Source: Streptomyces sp. NBC_01476 (GTDB lineage: Bacteria > Actinomycetota > Actinomycetes > Streptomycetales > Streptomycetaceae). From it: 64,000 nt of DNA. The notes below the pieces were generated by a model. That model made no database searches, was not told where the DNA came from, and saw only the letters and a program-made list of their open reading frames with translations. The translations under genes and the position numbers were made by a program. This document shows, piece by piece, positions 43,199 through 54,208 of the stretch (position 1 is its first letter; every line of letters starts with the position of its first letter). Location of the stretch: assembly GCF_036227265.1 (NCBI RefSeq), contig NZ_CP109446.1, forward strand, positions 1,587,501 through 1,651,500. Direction: 5' to 3'.

Positions 43199-44410
43199 TC
43201 AGCCGCGGAAGGCGTCGAGCCCGGTGAGCGCCTTGCCCAGGACCAGCTGGTGCATCTCCACCGTGCCCTCGTAGGTGAGCACGGACTCCAGATTCGTCGC
43301 GTGCCGCATCACCGGGTACTCCAGCGAGATCCCGTTGGCCCCCAGGATCGTGCGGGCGGTGCGGCAGATCCCGATCGCCTCGCGGACGTTGTTGAGCTTG
43401 CCGAAGCTGACCTGCTCGGGGCGCAGCCGGCCGGCGTCCATCCGTCCGCCCAGGTGGTGGGCGAGCAGGATCCCCTTGTGCAGTTCCACCGCCATGTCGG
43501 CGAGCTTGGCCTGGGTGAGCTGGAAGCCGGCGATCGGCCGGCCGAACTGCTCCCGGCCCTTGGCGTACTCCAGCGCCGCCTCGAAGCAGGAGCGGGCCGC
43601 ACCCATCGCGCCCCACACGATGCCGTAGCGCGCGTGGCTGAGACAGCTCAGCGGGCCGCGCAGTCCGACGGCCTCGGGGAGGACCGCGTCGGCGGGCAGC
43701 CGTACGCCGTCCAGCACCAGTTCGCTGGTGACGGAGGCCCGCAGGCTCCACTTGTGGTGGATCTCGGGGGCGGTGAAGCCGGGGGTGCCGGCCGGCACCA
43801 GGAAGCCGCGGACCCCCTCCTCGGTCTGCGCCCAGACCACAGCGACACCGGCCAGCGAACCGTTGGTGATCCACATCTTGCGGCCGTCCAGCACCCAGTC
43901 GGTGCCGTCGCGCTTGGCGTACGTCCGCATCCCGGCGGGATCGGAGCCGTGGTCGGGTTCGGTGAGCCCGAAGCAGCCGATCACCTCGCCGGCCGCCATC
44001 GGCGGCAGCCAGCGCTCCTTCTGTTCGGGTGAGCCGTAGCGGTGGATTGCATACATCGCCAGCGAACCCTGGACCGAGACCAGGGAGCGGATGCCGGAGT
44101 CGGCGGCCTCCAGTTCCAGGCAGGCCAGGCCGTACTGCACCGCGCTGGCGCCCGCGCAGCCGTAGCCGGTCAGCGGCATGCCGAGCGCTCCGATGGAGCC
44201 GAGTTCGCGGGCGAGTTCGCGGGCCGCGGGGAGTTCGCCTGCCTCGTACCAGCCGGCGACATGGGGCAGCACCCGGTCGGCGGCCCATGCCCGTACGGTG
44301 TCGCGGACCGCCCGGTCCTCCTCGGTGAGCAGGTCGTCCAGGCCCAGCGGGTCGTACGGATCGAAGGACGGCCTGGACGCGGGTGCGGGGGATGCGGGGG
44401 ATGCGGACAT
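43199..44410 (-). CDS. Acyl-CoA dehydrogenase, glutaryl-CoA dehydrogenase type
   Basis: A 403-residue acyl-CoA dehydrogenase. It follows the GcdH pattern: LLTEEDRAVRDTVRAW at the start, VSVQGSLAMYAIHRYG, CFGLTEPDHGSDPAGM, and E381 in TYEGTVEMHQLVLGKALTG as the catalytic base. GcdH oxidatively decarboxylates glutaryl-CoA to crotonyl-CoA in lysine and tryptophan breakdown; a related dicarboxyl or short acyl substrate is possible. The MFS exporter gene ends 64 bp upstream and may be unrelated. Confidence 0.88.
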   Translation of the reverse strand: MSASPASPAPASRPSFDPYDPLGLDDLLTEEDRAVRDTVRAWAADRVLPHVAGWYEAGELPAARELARELGSIGALGMPLTGYGCAGASAVQYGLACLELEAADSGIRSLVSVQGSLAMYAIHRYGSPEQKERWLPPMAAGEVIGCFGLTEPDHGSDPAGMRTYAKRDGTDWVLDGRKMWITNGSLAGVAVVWAQTEEGVRGFLVPAGTPGFTAPEIHHKWSLRASVTSELVLDGVRLPADAVLPEAVGLRGPLSCLSHARYGIVWGAMGAARSCFEAALEYAKGREQFGRPIAGFQLTQAKLADMAVELHKGILLAHHLGGRMDAGRLRPEQVSFGKLNNVREAIGICRTARTILGANGISLEYPVMRHATNLESVLTYEGTVEMHQLVLGKALTGLDAFRG

Positions 44411-44474
44411 GGCTGGACCTCCGGCCCGGAAACGAGCAGTGGTAGCAGCGGCGGCTCGGCGCCGACGTTACGGC

Positions 44475-46058
44475 TCACTCCCCCGTGCGTCCAGAGCGTA
44501 CGGCCGCGGCCTGTCCCTGGCGCGCCGTGTGCGGCGGGCCGGCCGCCGCCGGGGTGCCGTCCTCGGGTCTCTCGCACTCCATCACCCGGGGCAGCCGCAT
44601 CGCCGCGCACGCCCCACCGACCAGCAGCACCGCGCTGACCAGCAACGTCATATGCATGCCGTGCACATAGGAGTGCCGGGCGGCCTGCCGCAGGGCGGCT
44701 CCCGACCCGCCGCCCAGCCGGTCGGCGACGTCGTACGCCTCGCCGAGCGACTTCCCTGCGGCGGCGTTGTCGGCGCTGCTCACTCCGGCGGCGTGCGGGC
44801 CGTAGGCGGCGTTCATCACCGTGCCGAGCAGCGCGATGCCAAGACCCGCGCCGAGCTGGTACGAGGTCTCGCCGATCGCGGCGGCGCCACCCGCCTGGTG
44901 CGCGGGGACCTCGCTGAGCATCGACTCGTAGGCGCCGAAGAGCGTGGTCTCCAGGCCGAACCCGAGCAGGACGAAGGCGGCGGTCAGCAGGCCCGGGCGG
45001 TCGGTCTGGCCCATTCCGGTCAAGGTGAGCACGGCCAGCGCGGTGAGCAGGAAGCCGACCCCGACGGTACGGCGGGGTCCGAAACGCCGCAGCAGCCGGG
45101 CGCCGGCAAGGCCCGCCGCCATCGCGGCGAAGGTGAGCGGCAGCAGTCGCAGCCCGGTCTGCAGGGGGCTCAGGCCGAGCACGAGCTGGAGGTACTGCAC
45201 GGCGACGAGTTCCAGGCCGACCAGCGCCAGCATGGCCAGCACGATGCAGCCGACCGAGGTCGAGAAGGCGATCCGGGAGAACATCGTCACATCGACAAGG
45301 GGATGCGGATGCCGGCGCTGGCGGCGGACGAAGAGGACCAGGAGGACCGCGCCGGCCAGCAGCGGAACACCGACGGAGGTGTCCATCGGGGCGGCGCCCG
45401 CGCCGATGCGTTTGACCGCGAAGACCACGCCGAGCAGACCGGCCGCCGCGGTGACGGCGCCGAGTACGTCCCAGGGCCCGTCGCAGGCGCCGCGCGACTC
45501 CGGCAGCAGCAGCCGGCCGAGCGGCAGCATCACCGCCATCAGCGGGATGTTGACCAGGAAGACCGAGCCCCACCAGAAGTGCTCGACCAGGAAGCCGCCG
45601 AGCACCGGCCCGACCGCGGCGCCGACCGCGGCGACCGCGCTCCACAGGCCGATGGCCATCGCCCGCTCGCGCCGGTCGGGGAAGACCTGCCGCAGGATCG
45701 ACAGTGTGGCCGGCATGATCATGGCGCCACCGGCGCCGAGCAGCGCCCGGGCCGCGATCAGCGCGTGCGGGCCGGGTGCGAAGGCCGCCGCCGCGGAGGC
45801 GGCGCCGAAGAGCGCGTACCCGGTCAACAGCACCCGGCGGCGGCCGATACGGTCCCCCAGCGTGCCGAAGAGGATCAGCAGGGAGGCGGCGATCAGCGGG
45901 TACACGTCGACGATCCAGAGGAGCTCCTGGCCGCCGGGGTGCAGGTCCTCGGTGAGCGCGGGCACCGCGACGTGCAGGACGGTGGCGTCCAGCGCCACGA
46001 CGAGCAGGCTGACGCAGAGCAGGACCAGTACGGTCCACCGGCTGACCGGTCGCGTCAC
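44475..46058 (-). CDS. MFS drug exporter (DHA2, 14-TM type)
   Basis: A 527-residue major facilitator with about 14 membrane segments. Motif A is GTLGDRIGRRRVLL near residue 60, with the D-A-T-V-L-H-V-A-V-P pattern in the first helix and LGAGGAMIMPATLSI, LVNIP in the N-half, all typical of the EmrB/QacA group. It should expel drugs or a secondary metabolite by proton antiport. The GTG start at 46058 has GGAGGTGGG. No regulator adjoins it. Confidence 0.9.
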   Translation of the reverse strand: MTRPVSRWTVLVLLCVSLLVVALDATVLHVAVPALTEDLHPGGQELLWIVDVYPLIAASLLILFGTLGDRIGRRRVLLTGYALFGAASAAAAFAPGPHALIAARALLGAGGAMIMPATLSILRQVFPDRRERAMAIGLWSAVAAVGAAVGPVLGGFLVEHFWWGSVFLVNIPLMAVMLPLGRLLLPESRGACDGPWDVLGAVTAAAGLLGVVFAVKRIGAGAAPMDTSVGVPLLAGAVLLVLFVRRQRRHPHPLVDVTMFSRIAFSTSVGCIVLAMLALVGLELVAVQYLQLVLGLSPLQTGLRLLPLTFAAMAAGLAGARLLRRFGPRRTVGVGFLLTALAVLTLTGMGQTDRPGLLTAAFVLLGFGLETTLFGAYESMLSEVPAHQAGGAAAIGETSYQLGAGLGIALLGTVMNAAYGPHAAGVSSADNAAAGKSLGEAYDVADRLGGGSGAALRQAARHSYVHGMHMTLLVSAVLLVGGACAAMRLPRVMECERPEDGTPAAAGPPHTARQGQAAAVRSGRTGE

Positions 46059-46361
46059 AGGCCCACCTCCACGAACGAGTGAAACAGCAGCGTACGTGAG
46101 GCTCGAACGTCCCTCCGGCCTCCGGCGGCGGCCCGTCCGGCTATCGGCAGGGAAACATCGCAGAAAGTCCGGGGAAATAAGAAATAAATAAGAAGCCGAC
46201 AGTGTGAGTATCAACACCCGAACATAAACTCCACGGGCTTCCCGCATTCACCCCAATCCGGCCGCTCCAAAGGGCCCGTGAGACCGACTCCACATCACAT
46301 CGTCATTACAAAGCGGTCCGTTCCGCCGATCCATGCCGTCACACGCTGTAACGTCGATTAA
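46059..46361. other. AT-richer divergent intergenic region
   Basis: About 300 bp between the exporter and PAP2 genes. It contains an unusually AT-rich purine tract at 46173-46195 (repeats of AAATAAG and AAATAA), rare in this DNA and suited to Lsr2-type binding. No gene was seen. Confidence 0.5.
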
Positions 46362-47387
46362 GTGCGTACCGATGAGAGGCTTCACCCCACGGTGGAGCGC
46401 CCGACCAGACGGGGTCTGCCGCGTATGAGCCGAACACGCGTCTGGTTGTTGGGACTGACGCTTGCGGCTTACGTGGCGATCGTCGTCGGCGTTGTGACCA
46501 CCTCCAAACTGGTGACGCTCGACTGGCAGGTCATGCTCTGGCGGCCCTACAAGCAATGGCCGCAAATCCACGCGTTCCTGGACTATTTCGTGGTGCTCGG
46601 TCAGCGCGGTCCCACCGCGGTGATAGTGCTCGCCTGGCTCGGCTGGCGCGCCTGGCGCCGCCGGACCCTGCACCCCCTGCTGGTGCTCGGCACCTCCCTC
46701 CTCTTGCTCAACGTCACCGTGGGCGCCGTGAAATACGGCCTCGGACGGCTCGGCCCGCATTACGCGACGACCGTCGGATCCTCGGAGATGTTCGCCGGCG
46801 GGGATATATTTCCGTCCGGCCACACCGCCAACGCGGTGGTGACCTGGGGCGTACTCGCTTACCTGGCCACCACGCAGCGGGCCCAGCGGTGGGGATCGGT
46901 GGCCAGCGCGCTGCTCGCCCTCGGGGTGGGCGCGACGACCGTCTACCTCGGCACACACTGGGTCAGCGACGTGCTGCTCGGCTGGGCGGCCGGCCTGTTG
47001 ATCCTGCTGGCCCTGCCGTGGTTCGAACCGATGATGGCGCGCGCGGAGGACTATCTGGTGGCCGGCTGGGCGCGGCTGCGGAAGGGTTCGCACCGGGGCA
47101 CCACCCTCCCGGTGGCCGGTCCCTCGCTGGTGGGCCCCCGGGGTTCGGAGGAGACCGAGCCGAGCCGCGAGCCCGTCGGCGCGGGCACGGCGCAGAGCAG
47201 CAGCACGCAGGCGGGCGCCGTGGCGGCCGCCCCGCCGCCGTATCCTCCCGGCCGGCCCCCCGCCGGCCGCAACGAGCGCACGCCGCTCACCCCGGTCGGC
47301 AGCCGCCGGCCACCGGTCGACCGCACCGGCAGACCGGCGGCCCCGCTGGTCCAGCAGGCACGCGGCAGCCGGGGCAACGGCAGCTGA
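46362..47387 (+). CDS. PAP2-family membrane phosphatase
   Basis: A 341-residue membrane protein with five or six membrane segments. The phosphatase motifs are K124...R129 (KYGLGRLGP), PSGHT at 151-155, and H199...D203 (GTHWVSD). It removes phosphate from a lipid phosphate or undecaprenyl diphosphate at the membrane. The C-terminal 110 residues are a Pro/Gly/Ser-rich cytoplasmic tail. GTG 46362 lies just after TGTAAC and GATTAA elements and may be nearly leaderless; ATG 46425 is an alternative. Confidence 0.88.
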   Translation: MRTDERLHPTVERPTRRGLPRMSRTRVWLLGLTLAAYVAIVVGVVTTSKLVTLDWQVMLWRPYKQWPQIHAFLDYFVVLGQRGPTAVIVLAWLGWRAWRRRTLHPLLVLGTSLLLLNVTVGAVKYGLGRLGPHYATTVGSSEMFAGGDIFPSGHTANAVVTWGVLAYLATTQRAQRWGSVASALLALGVGATTVYLGTHWVSDVLLGWAAGLLILLALPWFEPMMARAEDYLVAGWARLRKGSHRGTTLPVAGPSLVGPRGSEETEPSREPVGAGTAQSSSTQAGAVAAAPPPYPPGRPPAGRNERTPLTPVGSRRPPVDRTGRPAAPLVQQARGSRGNGS

Positions 47388-47434
47388 CGCCGTCGTCGCG
47401 GGTCATTCGTACGGCCGGGTCGCGCGGCTGCCGC

Positions 47435-47653
47435 TCAGCCGAGCCAGCAGCGCCGCACCCGGCCGTGGTCCACGGTGAAGTTCAGCCGTCCGGCCTGGTA
47501 CTCCATCGTCACCACGCCGTCGGTCGGCAGCGTGCGGACCGTGGTCCAGCCGTGCTCACGGGCCCGCGCCACGGCCACCTCTTCCTCAAGGCCGGGATAG
47601 GCGTCCAGGTCGTCGTGCGGATTACTGGCGGAGAAGTTCCCTCGCGGCTCCAT
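47435..47653 (-). CDS. Small I78-type protease inhibitor-like protein
   Basis: A 72-residue protein. Its C-terminal half, GWTTVRTLPTDGVVTMEYQAGRLNFTVDHGRVRRC, matches the I78 inhibitor pattern (a strand of form T-x-D/E-Y-x-x-x-R-L-N). It has no signal peptide, so it would act in the cytosol or be a relative without inhibitor function. ATG 47653 is chosen, with GGTGG upstream; the frame continues upstream but without support. Confidence 0.6.
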   Translation of the reverse strand: MEPRGNFSASNPHDDLDAYPGLEEEVAVARAREHGWTTVRTLPTDGVVTMEYQAGRLNFTVDHGRVRRCWLG

Positions 47654-47804
47654 AGAGCCACCGTATGCGCCCCGGGCGCGGCTCGGGCGCTGCTCTGGCG
47701 TGAATACCGGTCGGTACCGCATGCGAGGTGCACACAATTCGCGCACATATTCCGCGCGGGATCTCCTGATCGCCGGCCCGGGGAAGCGGTCGGCGCCGGC
47801 TCGT

Positions 47805-49070
47805 TCAGGCGATGTGGCGCCTGACGTTGCGCACCGCCGCCCCGGCGGTGTCCGCCGCCGAGAGCACCGCGCCGAGCCCGCGCCCTGCTCCGGCGTACAG
47901 CCCGGCTCTGGCCCGGTGGCCGGGCCTGGCCCGCTCGGCGAGCAGTGCGCGGAAGAGCCGCAGATGGCGCTCGGCGATCAGCGCCGGGTCGTAGGCCCCG
48001 GCGGCGGTCAGCGCCGCCTGCCCCATCCGCCGCCGGCGGTCGTCGTCCTCGATCAGGGTCAGCAGCGCGGCGGTGATGGCCGCGGTGTCGCGCGGCGGCA
48101 CCAGCAGACCGGTCACCCCGTGCCGGATGATCTCGCGTGGACCCAGCGGGCAGTCCGTGGAGACCACCGGGAGGCCGGCCCGCATGCCCTCGACGACGGT
48201 CATGCCGAAGGACTCGGTGGTGGAGGTGACCGCGAGCAGGGACGCCTTGGCGAGTTCGGGTTCCAGGTCGGCGACCGCACCCATCAAGGTGACGTGGTCG
48301 CCGAGACCGAGCTCGGTGATCAGCGCGGCCAGACTCGCCCGCCGCTCACCGCTGCCGTAGAGCCGCAGCGTCCAGTCGGGGCGGGCGGCACGGACACCGG
48401 CGAAGGCGCGGATCAGGTCGTCGTAGCGCTTGGCCTCGGTGAGCCGGCCCGCGGCGACCACCACGGGCGCGGTGCAGTCGGAGGGCGGGGTGGTCACGGC
48501 CGGCACCCCGTTGGGGATCGCGACGACCCGGGTGCCGGGCATCCTGCGGCGGTAGACCGCGGCGTCGGCGCGGGTGGTGGTGGTGACCGCGTCCAGGCCC
48601 GGGTAGCTGCGGCGCAGCGCGAGCACCAGCCGGGTGGAGTGGGTGTCGAGCGTCAGATGCTCCTGGGCGACCCGGACCAGGCGGCGCGGGGCCTGCCGGG
48701 CGAGGTGCACATTGAGGCCGGGCCGGGTGCCGATCACCACGTCGGTGTCCAGGGAGGTGAGGCAGTCCCCGATGAGTCCGTCGGTGAGCGCGCTGTACAT
48801 CGCGTGCCGGCGGTCGGAGGCCGGGAAGATCGCGGAGGGCCGCTGCCGCCGCGGGTCGTCGCGGACACCGGCCGGGCTGTCCGGCCGCAGGTCGGCGAGA
48901 TACCTCAGCCGGATCTGCGGGTGGTAGGTGAAGTGCGGTTCGTCACGGTCCCGGAAGACCGAGACCACCTCCACCTGGTGCGGGCCGGCGAGCCGGCCGG
49001 CGAGGGTGCAGACGGTGCGGATGGTGCCGCCGATGCCGTAGGCGTTGTTCAGCAAGAAGGCGATACGCAT
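47805..49070 (-). CDS. Glycosyltransferase family 4
   Basis: A 421-residue GT-B enzyme. N-half: MRIAFLLNNAYGIGGTIRTVCTLAGRL (acceptor side). C-half: VVVAAGRLTEAKRYDDLIRAFA, and the donor-binding TSTTESFGMTVVEGMRAGLPVV with E-x7-E geometry. It transfers a sugar from a nucleotide or polyprenyl donor to an unknown acceptor, probably for a cell-surface glycan. The two Rpf cell-wall genes upstream on the same strand are separated by 132 bp, so a shared transcript is uncertain. Confidence 0.9.
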   Translation of the reverse strand: MRIAFLLNNAYGIGGTIRTVCTLAGRLAGPHQVEVVSVFRDRDEPHFTYHPQIRLRYLADLRPDSPAGVRDDPRRQRPSAIFPASDRRHAMYSALTDGLIGDCLTSLDTDVVIGTRPGLNVHLARQAPRRLVRVAQEHLTLDTHSTRLVLALRRSYPGLDAVTTTTRADAAVYRRRMPGTRVVAIPNGVPAVTTPPSDCTAPVVVAAGRLTEAKRYDDLIRAFAGVRAARPDWTLRLYGSGERRASLAALITELGLGDHVTLMGAVADLEPELAKASLLAVTSTTESFGMTVVEGMRAGLPVVSTDCPLGPREIIRHGVTGLLVPPRDTAAITAALLTLIEDDDRRRRMGQAALTAAGAYDPALIAERHLRLFRALLAERARPGHRARAGLYAGAGRGLGAVLSAADTAGAAVRNVRRHIA

Positions 49071-49202
49071 GATGGTCCGGGCCCCCGACTCCGATGTCCC
49101 CGAGCCGTCGGATCGCGCCGAGGGCCGGCGGGGCTCACCGCCGACCCTGGCAAGGATGTTTGATTCCTCAGCGGCCGCTGGGGGCCGCGGGGTCCGCGGG
49201 GA

Positions 49203-49925
<723 letters not shown>

Positions 49926-50163
49926 CTAAGCACGCCTCCGCCCCGTAACGGTGGCAACACGACCCGGCGCGGAGCGTGCCCCACCCGGGTGGACCACACT
50001 CGGGCGGGGCACGGACAGGGCACCTGCGGGGCGGCTGGTCACCCGATGGGCGGCCGGGCGCTCACCCCGCCCGTCGCGGGCCCGGCGGCTCGGGTGCGAA
50101 GGACCCGGAGGGCAAGGACTCAACGGGCCCGGAGCACGCGGAGGAGCGGAGGACGCCGCCGGA

Positions 50164-50856
<693 letters not shown>

Positions 50857-50872
50857 TCACTTCGTCAAAGAA

Positions 50873-50904
50873 CGGGCGCCGCCTCCCTCATGAGGCGGCG
50901 CCCG
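50873..50904 (-). promoter_or_regulatory. Terminator-like hairpin in the 5' leader of the second Rpf gene
   Basis: Arms 50873-50885 and 50892-50904 pair perfectly (13 bp) around a 6-nt loop; on the minus strand the sequence after it is TTCTTTG. A smaller hairpin, GTGCA-GAG-TGCAC, lies just upstream in the leader. The position, about 50 nt before the start codon, suggests attenuation. Confidence 0.6.
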
Positions 50905-50941
50905 TCCGAACCCGGGCGGTGCACTCTGCACACGGCGGGCG

Positions 50942-50971
50942 AATCTAGGCACGGCCACCGCAGCGGGGCAA
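50942..50971 (-). promoter_or_regulatory. Promoter of the second Rpf gene
   Basis: On the minus strand TTGCCC (50971-50966), an 18-bp spacer and TAGATT (50947-50942) would start a transcript at about 50935, giving a leader of roughly 110 nt. Confidence 0.5.
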
Positions 50972-51269
50972 ACAATTCCTTTTCGCCGCAGGCCAGTTGG
51001 CGTTTACCGGCGGTAACAAGCGTCGGTTTACGACTCCTTGACGCGCGCGTATCGTCGTATGTACGGAAACTCCGGGCGCTGACCGTGAGTCACCTCACAG
51101 GCCCAATTCGCCCCGCCCATACGTTCGTTCGACGCTCGGTGAGCAAAACGGCCACATTCTCACCGACCGCGACAAGTGGTGGAATGAGATACACCACAAA
51201 CCGTGACTCCTGCCACAGACCATCCGTTGTCACTCAGTGACCGCTGCACCGCACTTCAAGGAGACTCCC

Positions 51270-52091
51270 GTGGCGCCCCTGCTCGACGTGAGTGACGAGG
51301 TACGAGCCGAGATCGGCGAGGAGGAGACCGCGCGTCTCCTCACCGGCGAGAACGCGCCGGGCACTTATGACTGCACCTCCTGCCGCACCCCCGGGGACAC
51401 CGGTCAGGAGCCCACCAGCACCGTGCTCTTCGTGGGCGACGAGACGGCCGTACTGGCCTTCGCCCATGCCGCCTGCATCCCGTCCCAGGTGGTGCCGGTC
51501 GCCGAGGCACAGCTGCAGGGCGCGGTGCGCAGCGCCGGGGCGGTGGCGGGCACCCCGGCCGACGCGGGCCCGCACAGCCACCACACCGCCCCTCAGGCAC
51601 CCCCGGAGGCCGGGCCCCGGCAGGCCGTGCTGGGCATCACCTGCGGGCTGATCATCGTCGAGGACCAGCTCCGGCCGGCGCTCGTGGTCGAGCCGACCGG
51701 CCCGGTGTCCCGGGTGGGCTCCGAAAGCGGCGGCGACGACTTCCTGCCGCTGCTGATCGAGCAGGGCTTCGTACCGCAGCTCGATCTGGACGTGCGTCCT
51801 TCGCCGCTGAACGGGTGGTCGGTGCTGCTGGCGATGGGCAAGCTCCACGCCGTGCTGCAGCCCGGCGTGAACGGCGCCCCGGGCACCGCGTGGTGGCAGG
51901 CGCACCAGCCGCTCCAGGTGAGCGACGGCTGGCGGGCCGCGGTCAGCCGCAGCAACGAGGTGTACGTCTACGCCGGGCCGTCCGGCTCCATCGGCCGCCA
52001 GCCCCGCGAGGACCTGATGCGGGACGCGCTGGCGCGCGCCTGTTCCCGCGGCCGGCTGGTGGCCGCGACCATGCCGCTCGCGGGCACCTGA
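51270..52091 (+). CDS. Conserved hypothetical protein with Cys/His cluster
   Basis: A 273-residue protein of unknown function. The N-terminal third has CTSCRTPG and, about 40 residues on, AHAACIPS, which together could form a C2HC zinc site. The rest (VLGITCGLIIVEDQLRPALVVEPTG) looks like a mixed alpha/beta domain. The GTG at 51270 is chosen because AAGGAG lies 6 nt before it; an upstream GTG at 51237 has none. It is divergent from the Rpf genes and closed by a strong terminator. Confidence 0.72.
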   Translation: MAPLLDVSDEVRAEIGEEETARLLTGENAPGTYDCTSCRTPGDTGQEPTSTVLFVGDETAVLAFAHAACIPSQVVPVAEAQLQGAVRSAGAVAGTPADAGPHSHHTAPQAPPEAGPRQAVLGITCGLIIVEDQLRPALVVEPTGPVSRVGSESGGDDFLPLLIEQGFVPQLDLDVRPSPLNGWSVLLAMGKLHAVLQPGVNGAPGTAWWQAHQPLQVSDGWRAAVSRSNEVYVYAGPSGSIGRQPREDLMRDALARACSRGRLVAATMPLAGT

Positions 52092-52106
52092 GCGGCATCC
52101 GGCGGC

Positions 52107-52151
52107 TGAGCCGCTGAGCCGCTGAGCCGCTGAGCCGCTGAGCCGCTGAGC
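52107..52151. repeat. 8-bp tandem repeat (TGAGCCGC x5)
   Basis: Five exact copies of TGAGCCGC (52107-52146) plus TGAGC follow the gene ending at 52091, just ahead of its terminator. All frames contain TGA stops or are open for only a short way, so it is not coding. Confidence 0.9.
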
Positions 52152-52163
52152 GGGAACGACCCA

Positions 52164-52196
52164 GGGGGCGTGCACGGGAGTACCGTGCACGCCCCC
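52164..52196. terminator. Strong hairpin terminator
   Basis: GGGGGCGTGCACGG (52164-52177) pairs perfectly with 52183-52196 around the loop GAGTA. It closes the transcript of the 51270-52091 gene. Confidence 0.85.
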
Positions 52197-52287
52197 TCGT
52201 CGTGCCGCGCATCCTTGAACCGGTCAAAGATGCGCAATTCAACCGGGCGGCCCGCATCCCGCGGGATCTCCCCTCGTTGGCAGATAC

Positions 52288-52572
52288 GTGCACACCTTTG
52301 ACGCCTCCGCCCGAGCCCCCTACCAGCGCTACATCCCGTCCATGCGCACCGCGCAGGACTCCGCAGGAGGCAGTGGCACCCCGATCTACGACGCGTTGTA
52401 CTCCGAGTACCGCCGCCTCTTCCGTACCCTGCCGGGCGACCGCAGCGACGAGGAACAGCTGGACTTCAGCGGCATCGCCGCCTGGTACAGCGAGTATCAG
52501 CCGGGCGGGCGGCACCGCGGCAACGGCCCGGCGGCACTGCCGCCGGGCCGGGGTGACAACCGGCTCCGCTGA
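52288..52572 (+). CDS. Small conserved hypothetical protein (94 aa)
   Basis: A 94-residue protein with a central conserved-looking stretch, GTPIYDALYSEYRRLFRTLPGD, followed by a Gly/Pro/Arg-rich tail. No domain was recognised. GTG 52288 gives the full frame; ATG 52342 (MRTAQDS) is an alternative start, and neither has a clear ribosome site. It converges on der with a gap of 52 bp. Confidence 0.62.
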   Translation: MHTFDASARAPYQRYIPSMRTAQDSAGGSGTPIYDALYSEYRRLFRTLPGDRSDEEQLDFSGIAAWYSEYQPGGRHRGNGPAALPPGRGDNRLR

Positions 52573-52624
52573 GCCGCCGGGGCCGTCCGCCGGCCGGGGA
52601 AGCAGGCGCCCGTCAAGGGCGCCG

Positions 52625-54082
52625 CTACTTCTTGCGGCCGCGCTTCTCCCGCACGCGCACCGACACCTGGATCGGGGTGCCCTCGAAGCCGAACTCCTCG
52701 CGCAGCCGGCGCTCCACGAAGCGCCGGTAGCCCGCCTCCAGGAAGCCGGAGGCGAAGAGCACGAACCGCGGCGGCCTGGTGCCCGCCTGCGTCCCGAAGA
52801 GGATCCGGGGCTGCTTGCCGCCGCGGATCGGGTGCGGGTGGCCGGCCACCAGCTCGCCGAGGAAGGCGTTGAGCCGCCCGGTGGGCACCCGGGTCTCCCA
52901 GCCGGCCAGCGCGGTCTCGATGGCCGGCACCAGCTTCTCCATGTGCCGGCCGGTACGCGCCGAGACATTGACCCGCGGCGCCCACTGCACCTGGACCAGG
53001 TCGCGCTCGATCTCCCGCTCCAGGTAGTAGCGGCGCTCCTCGTCCAGCAGGTCCCACTTGTTGTAGGCGATGACCACCGCCCGGCCCGCTTCGACGGCCA
53101 TGGTGATGATCCGGGTGTCCTGCTCGGCCAGCGACTCGCTGCCGTCGATCAGGATGACCGCGACCTCGGCCTTCTCCAGCGCCGCAGCCGTCCGCAGGGA
53201 GGCGTAGTAGTCGGCGCCCTCGGCCAGGTGCACCCGGCGGCGGATGCCCGCGGTGTCGATGAACTTCCAGGTGACGCCGCCGAGTTCGATCAGTTCGTCG
53301 ACCGGGTCACGGGTGGTGCCCGCAACCTCGTTGACGACCACCCGGTCGCTGCCCGCCACTCGGTTCAGCAGCGAGGACTTGCCGACGTTGGGGCGCCCGA
53401 TCAGGGCCACCCGGCGCGGGCCGCCGACGGTGTCGCCGAACGACATCGCGGGCGCCTCGGGCAGGGCCTCCAAGATGGCGTCGAGCAGGTCGCCGGTGCC
53501 GCGGCCGTGCAGCGAGGAGACCGGGAAGGGCTCGCCGAGGCCGAGATTCCACAGCGCCGCCGCGTCCGCCTCGCCGGAGGGGCCGTCCACCTTGTTGGCG
53601 GCGAGGACGACCGGCTTGCCGGCCCGGCGTAGCAGCTTCACCACGGCCTCGTCGGTGTCGGTGGCGCCGACCGTGGAGTCCACCACGAAGACCACCGCGT
53701 CGGCGGCCTCGATGGCGAACTCGGCCTGCGCGGCGACCGAGGCGTCGATGCCGAGGACGTCCTGCTCCCAGCCGCCGGTGTCCACGATCTTGAAGCGGCG
53801 GCCGTTCCAGTTCGCCTCGTACGTGACCCGGTCGCGGGTGACGCCCGGCCGGTCCTCGACGACGGCCTCGCGGCGGCCGATGATCCGGTTCACCAGCGTC
53901 GACTTGCCGACATTGGGCCGGCCGACGACGGCCAGCACCGGCAGCGGGCCGTGGCCCGCCTCGGCGAGGTCACCGGCCACCTCGTCCAGATCGAGGCCCT
54001 CTTCGGCGGCGAGCTCCATGAACTCGGCGTATTCGGCGTCGCCGAGGGCGCCGATGTCGCCGTGCTCGTCCTGCTGGTCCAT
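52625..54082 (-). CDS. der: Ribosome biogenesis GTPase Der (EngA)
   Basis: A 485-residue protein with two tandem Era-type GTPase domains. The first P-loop GRPNVGKST is at 54-62, the second GRPNVGKSS near 230-238; each is followed by the G3 DTGG or DTAG and G4 NKVD or NKWD motifs. A KH-like domain forms the end ([21 protein letters not shown]). It assists 50S ribosome assembly and is essential. The N-terminal 47 residues are an acidic extension common in actinobacteria. It is downstream of plsC and cmk in the usual order. Confidence 0.97.
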   Translation of the reverse strand: MDQQDEHGDIGALGDAEYAEFMELAAEEGLDLDEVAGDLAEAGHGPLPVLAVVGRPNVGKSTLVNRIIGRREAVVEDRPGVTRDRVTYEANWNGRRFKIVDTGGWEQDVLGIDASVAAQAEFAIEAADAVVFVVDSTVGATDTDEAVVKLLRRAGKPVVLAANKVDGPSGEADAAALWNLGLGEPFPVSSLHGRGTGDLLDAILEALPEAPAMSFGDTVGGPRRVALIGRPNVGKSSLLNRVAGSDRVVVNEVAGTTRDPVDELIELGGVTWKFIDTAGIRRRVHLAEGADYYASLRTAAALEKAEVAVILIDGSESLAEQDTRIITMAVEAGRAVVIAYNKWDLLDEERRYYLEREIERDLVQVQWAPRVNVSARTGRHMEKLVPAIETALAGWETRVPTGRLNAFLGELVAGHPHPIRGGKQPRILFGTQAGTRPPRFVLFASGFLEAGYRRFVERRLREEFGFEGTPIQVSVRVREKRGRKK

Positions 54083-54208
54083 GAGGTCTCTCCGTCGGTC
54101 GGCGGTGGTGGCTGCCGTAACCAGTGTGGCGGCAACCGGAGCGGTTCCGCGGTCTGCGGCGCCCGGTGTGGGTTCAGGGGGCCCGGCCGGTATCGGCGGG
54201 CCGGGGGT

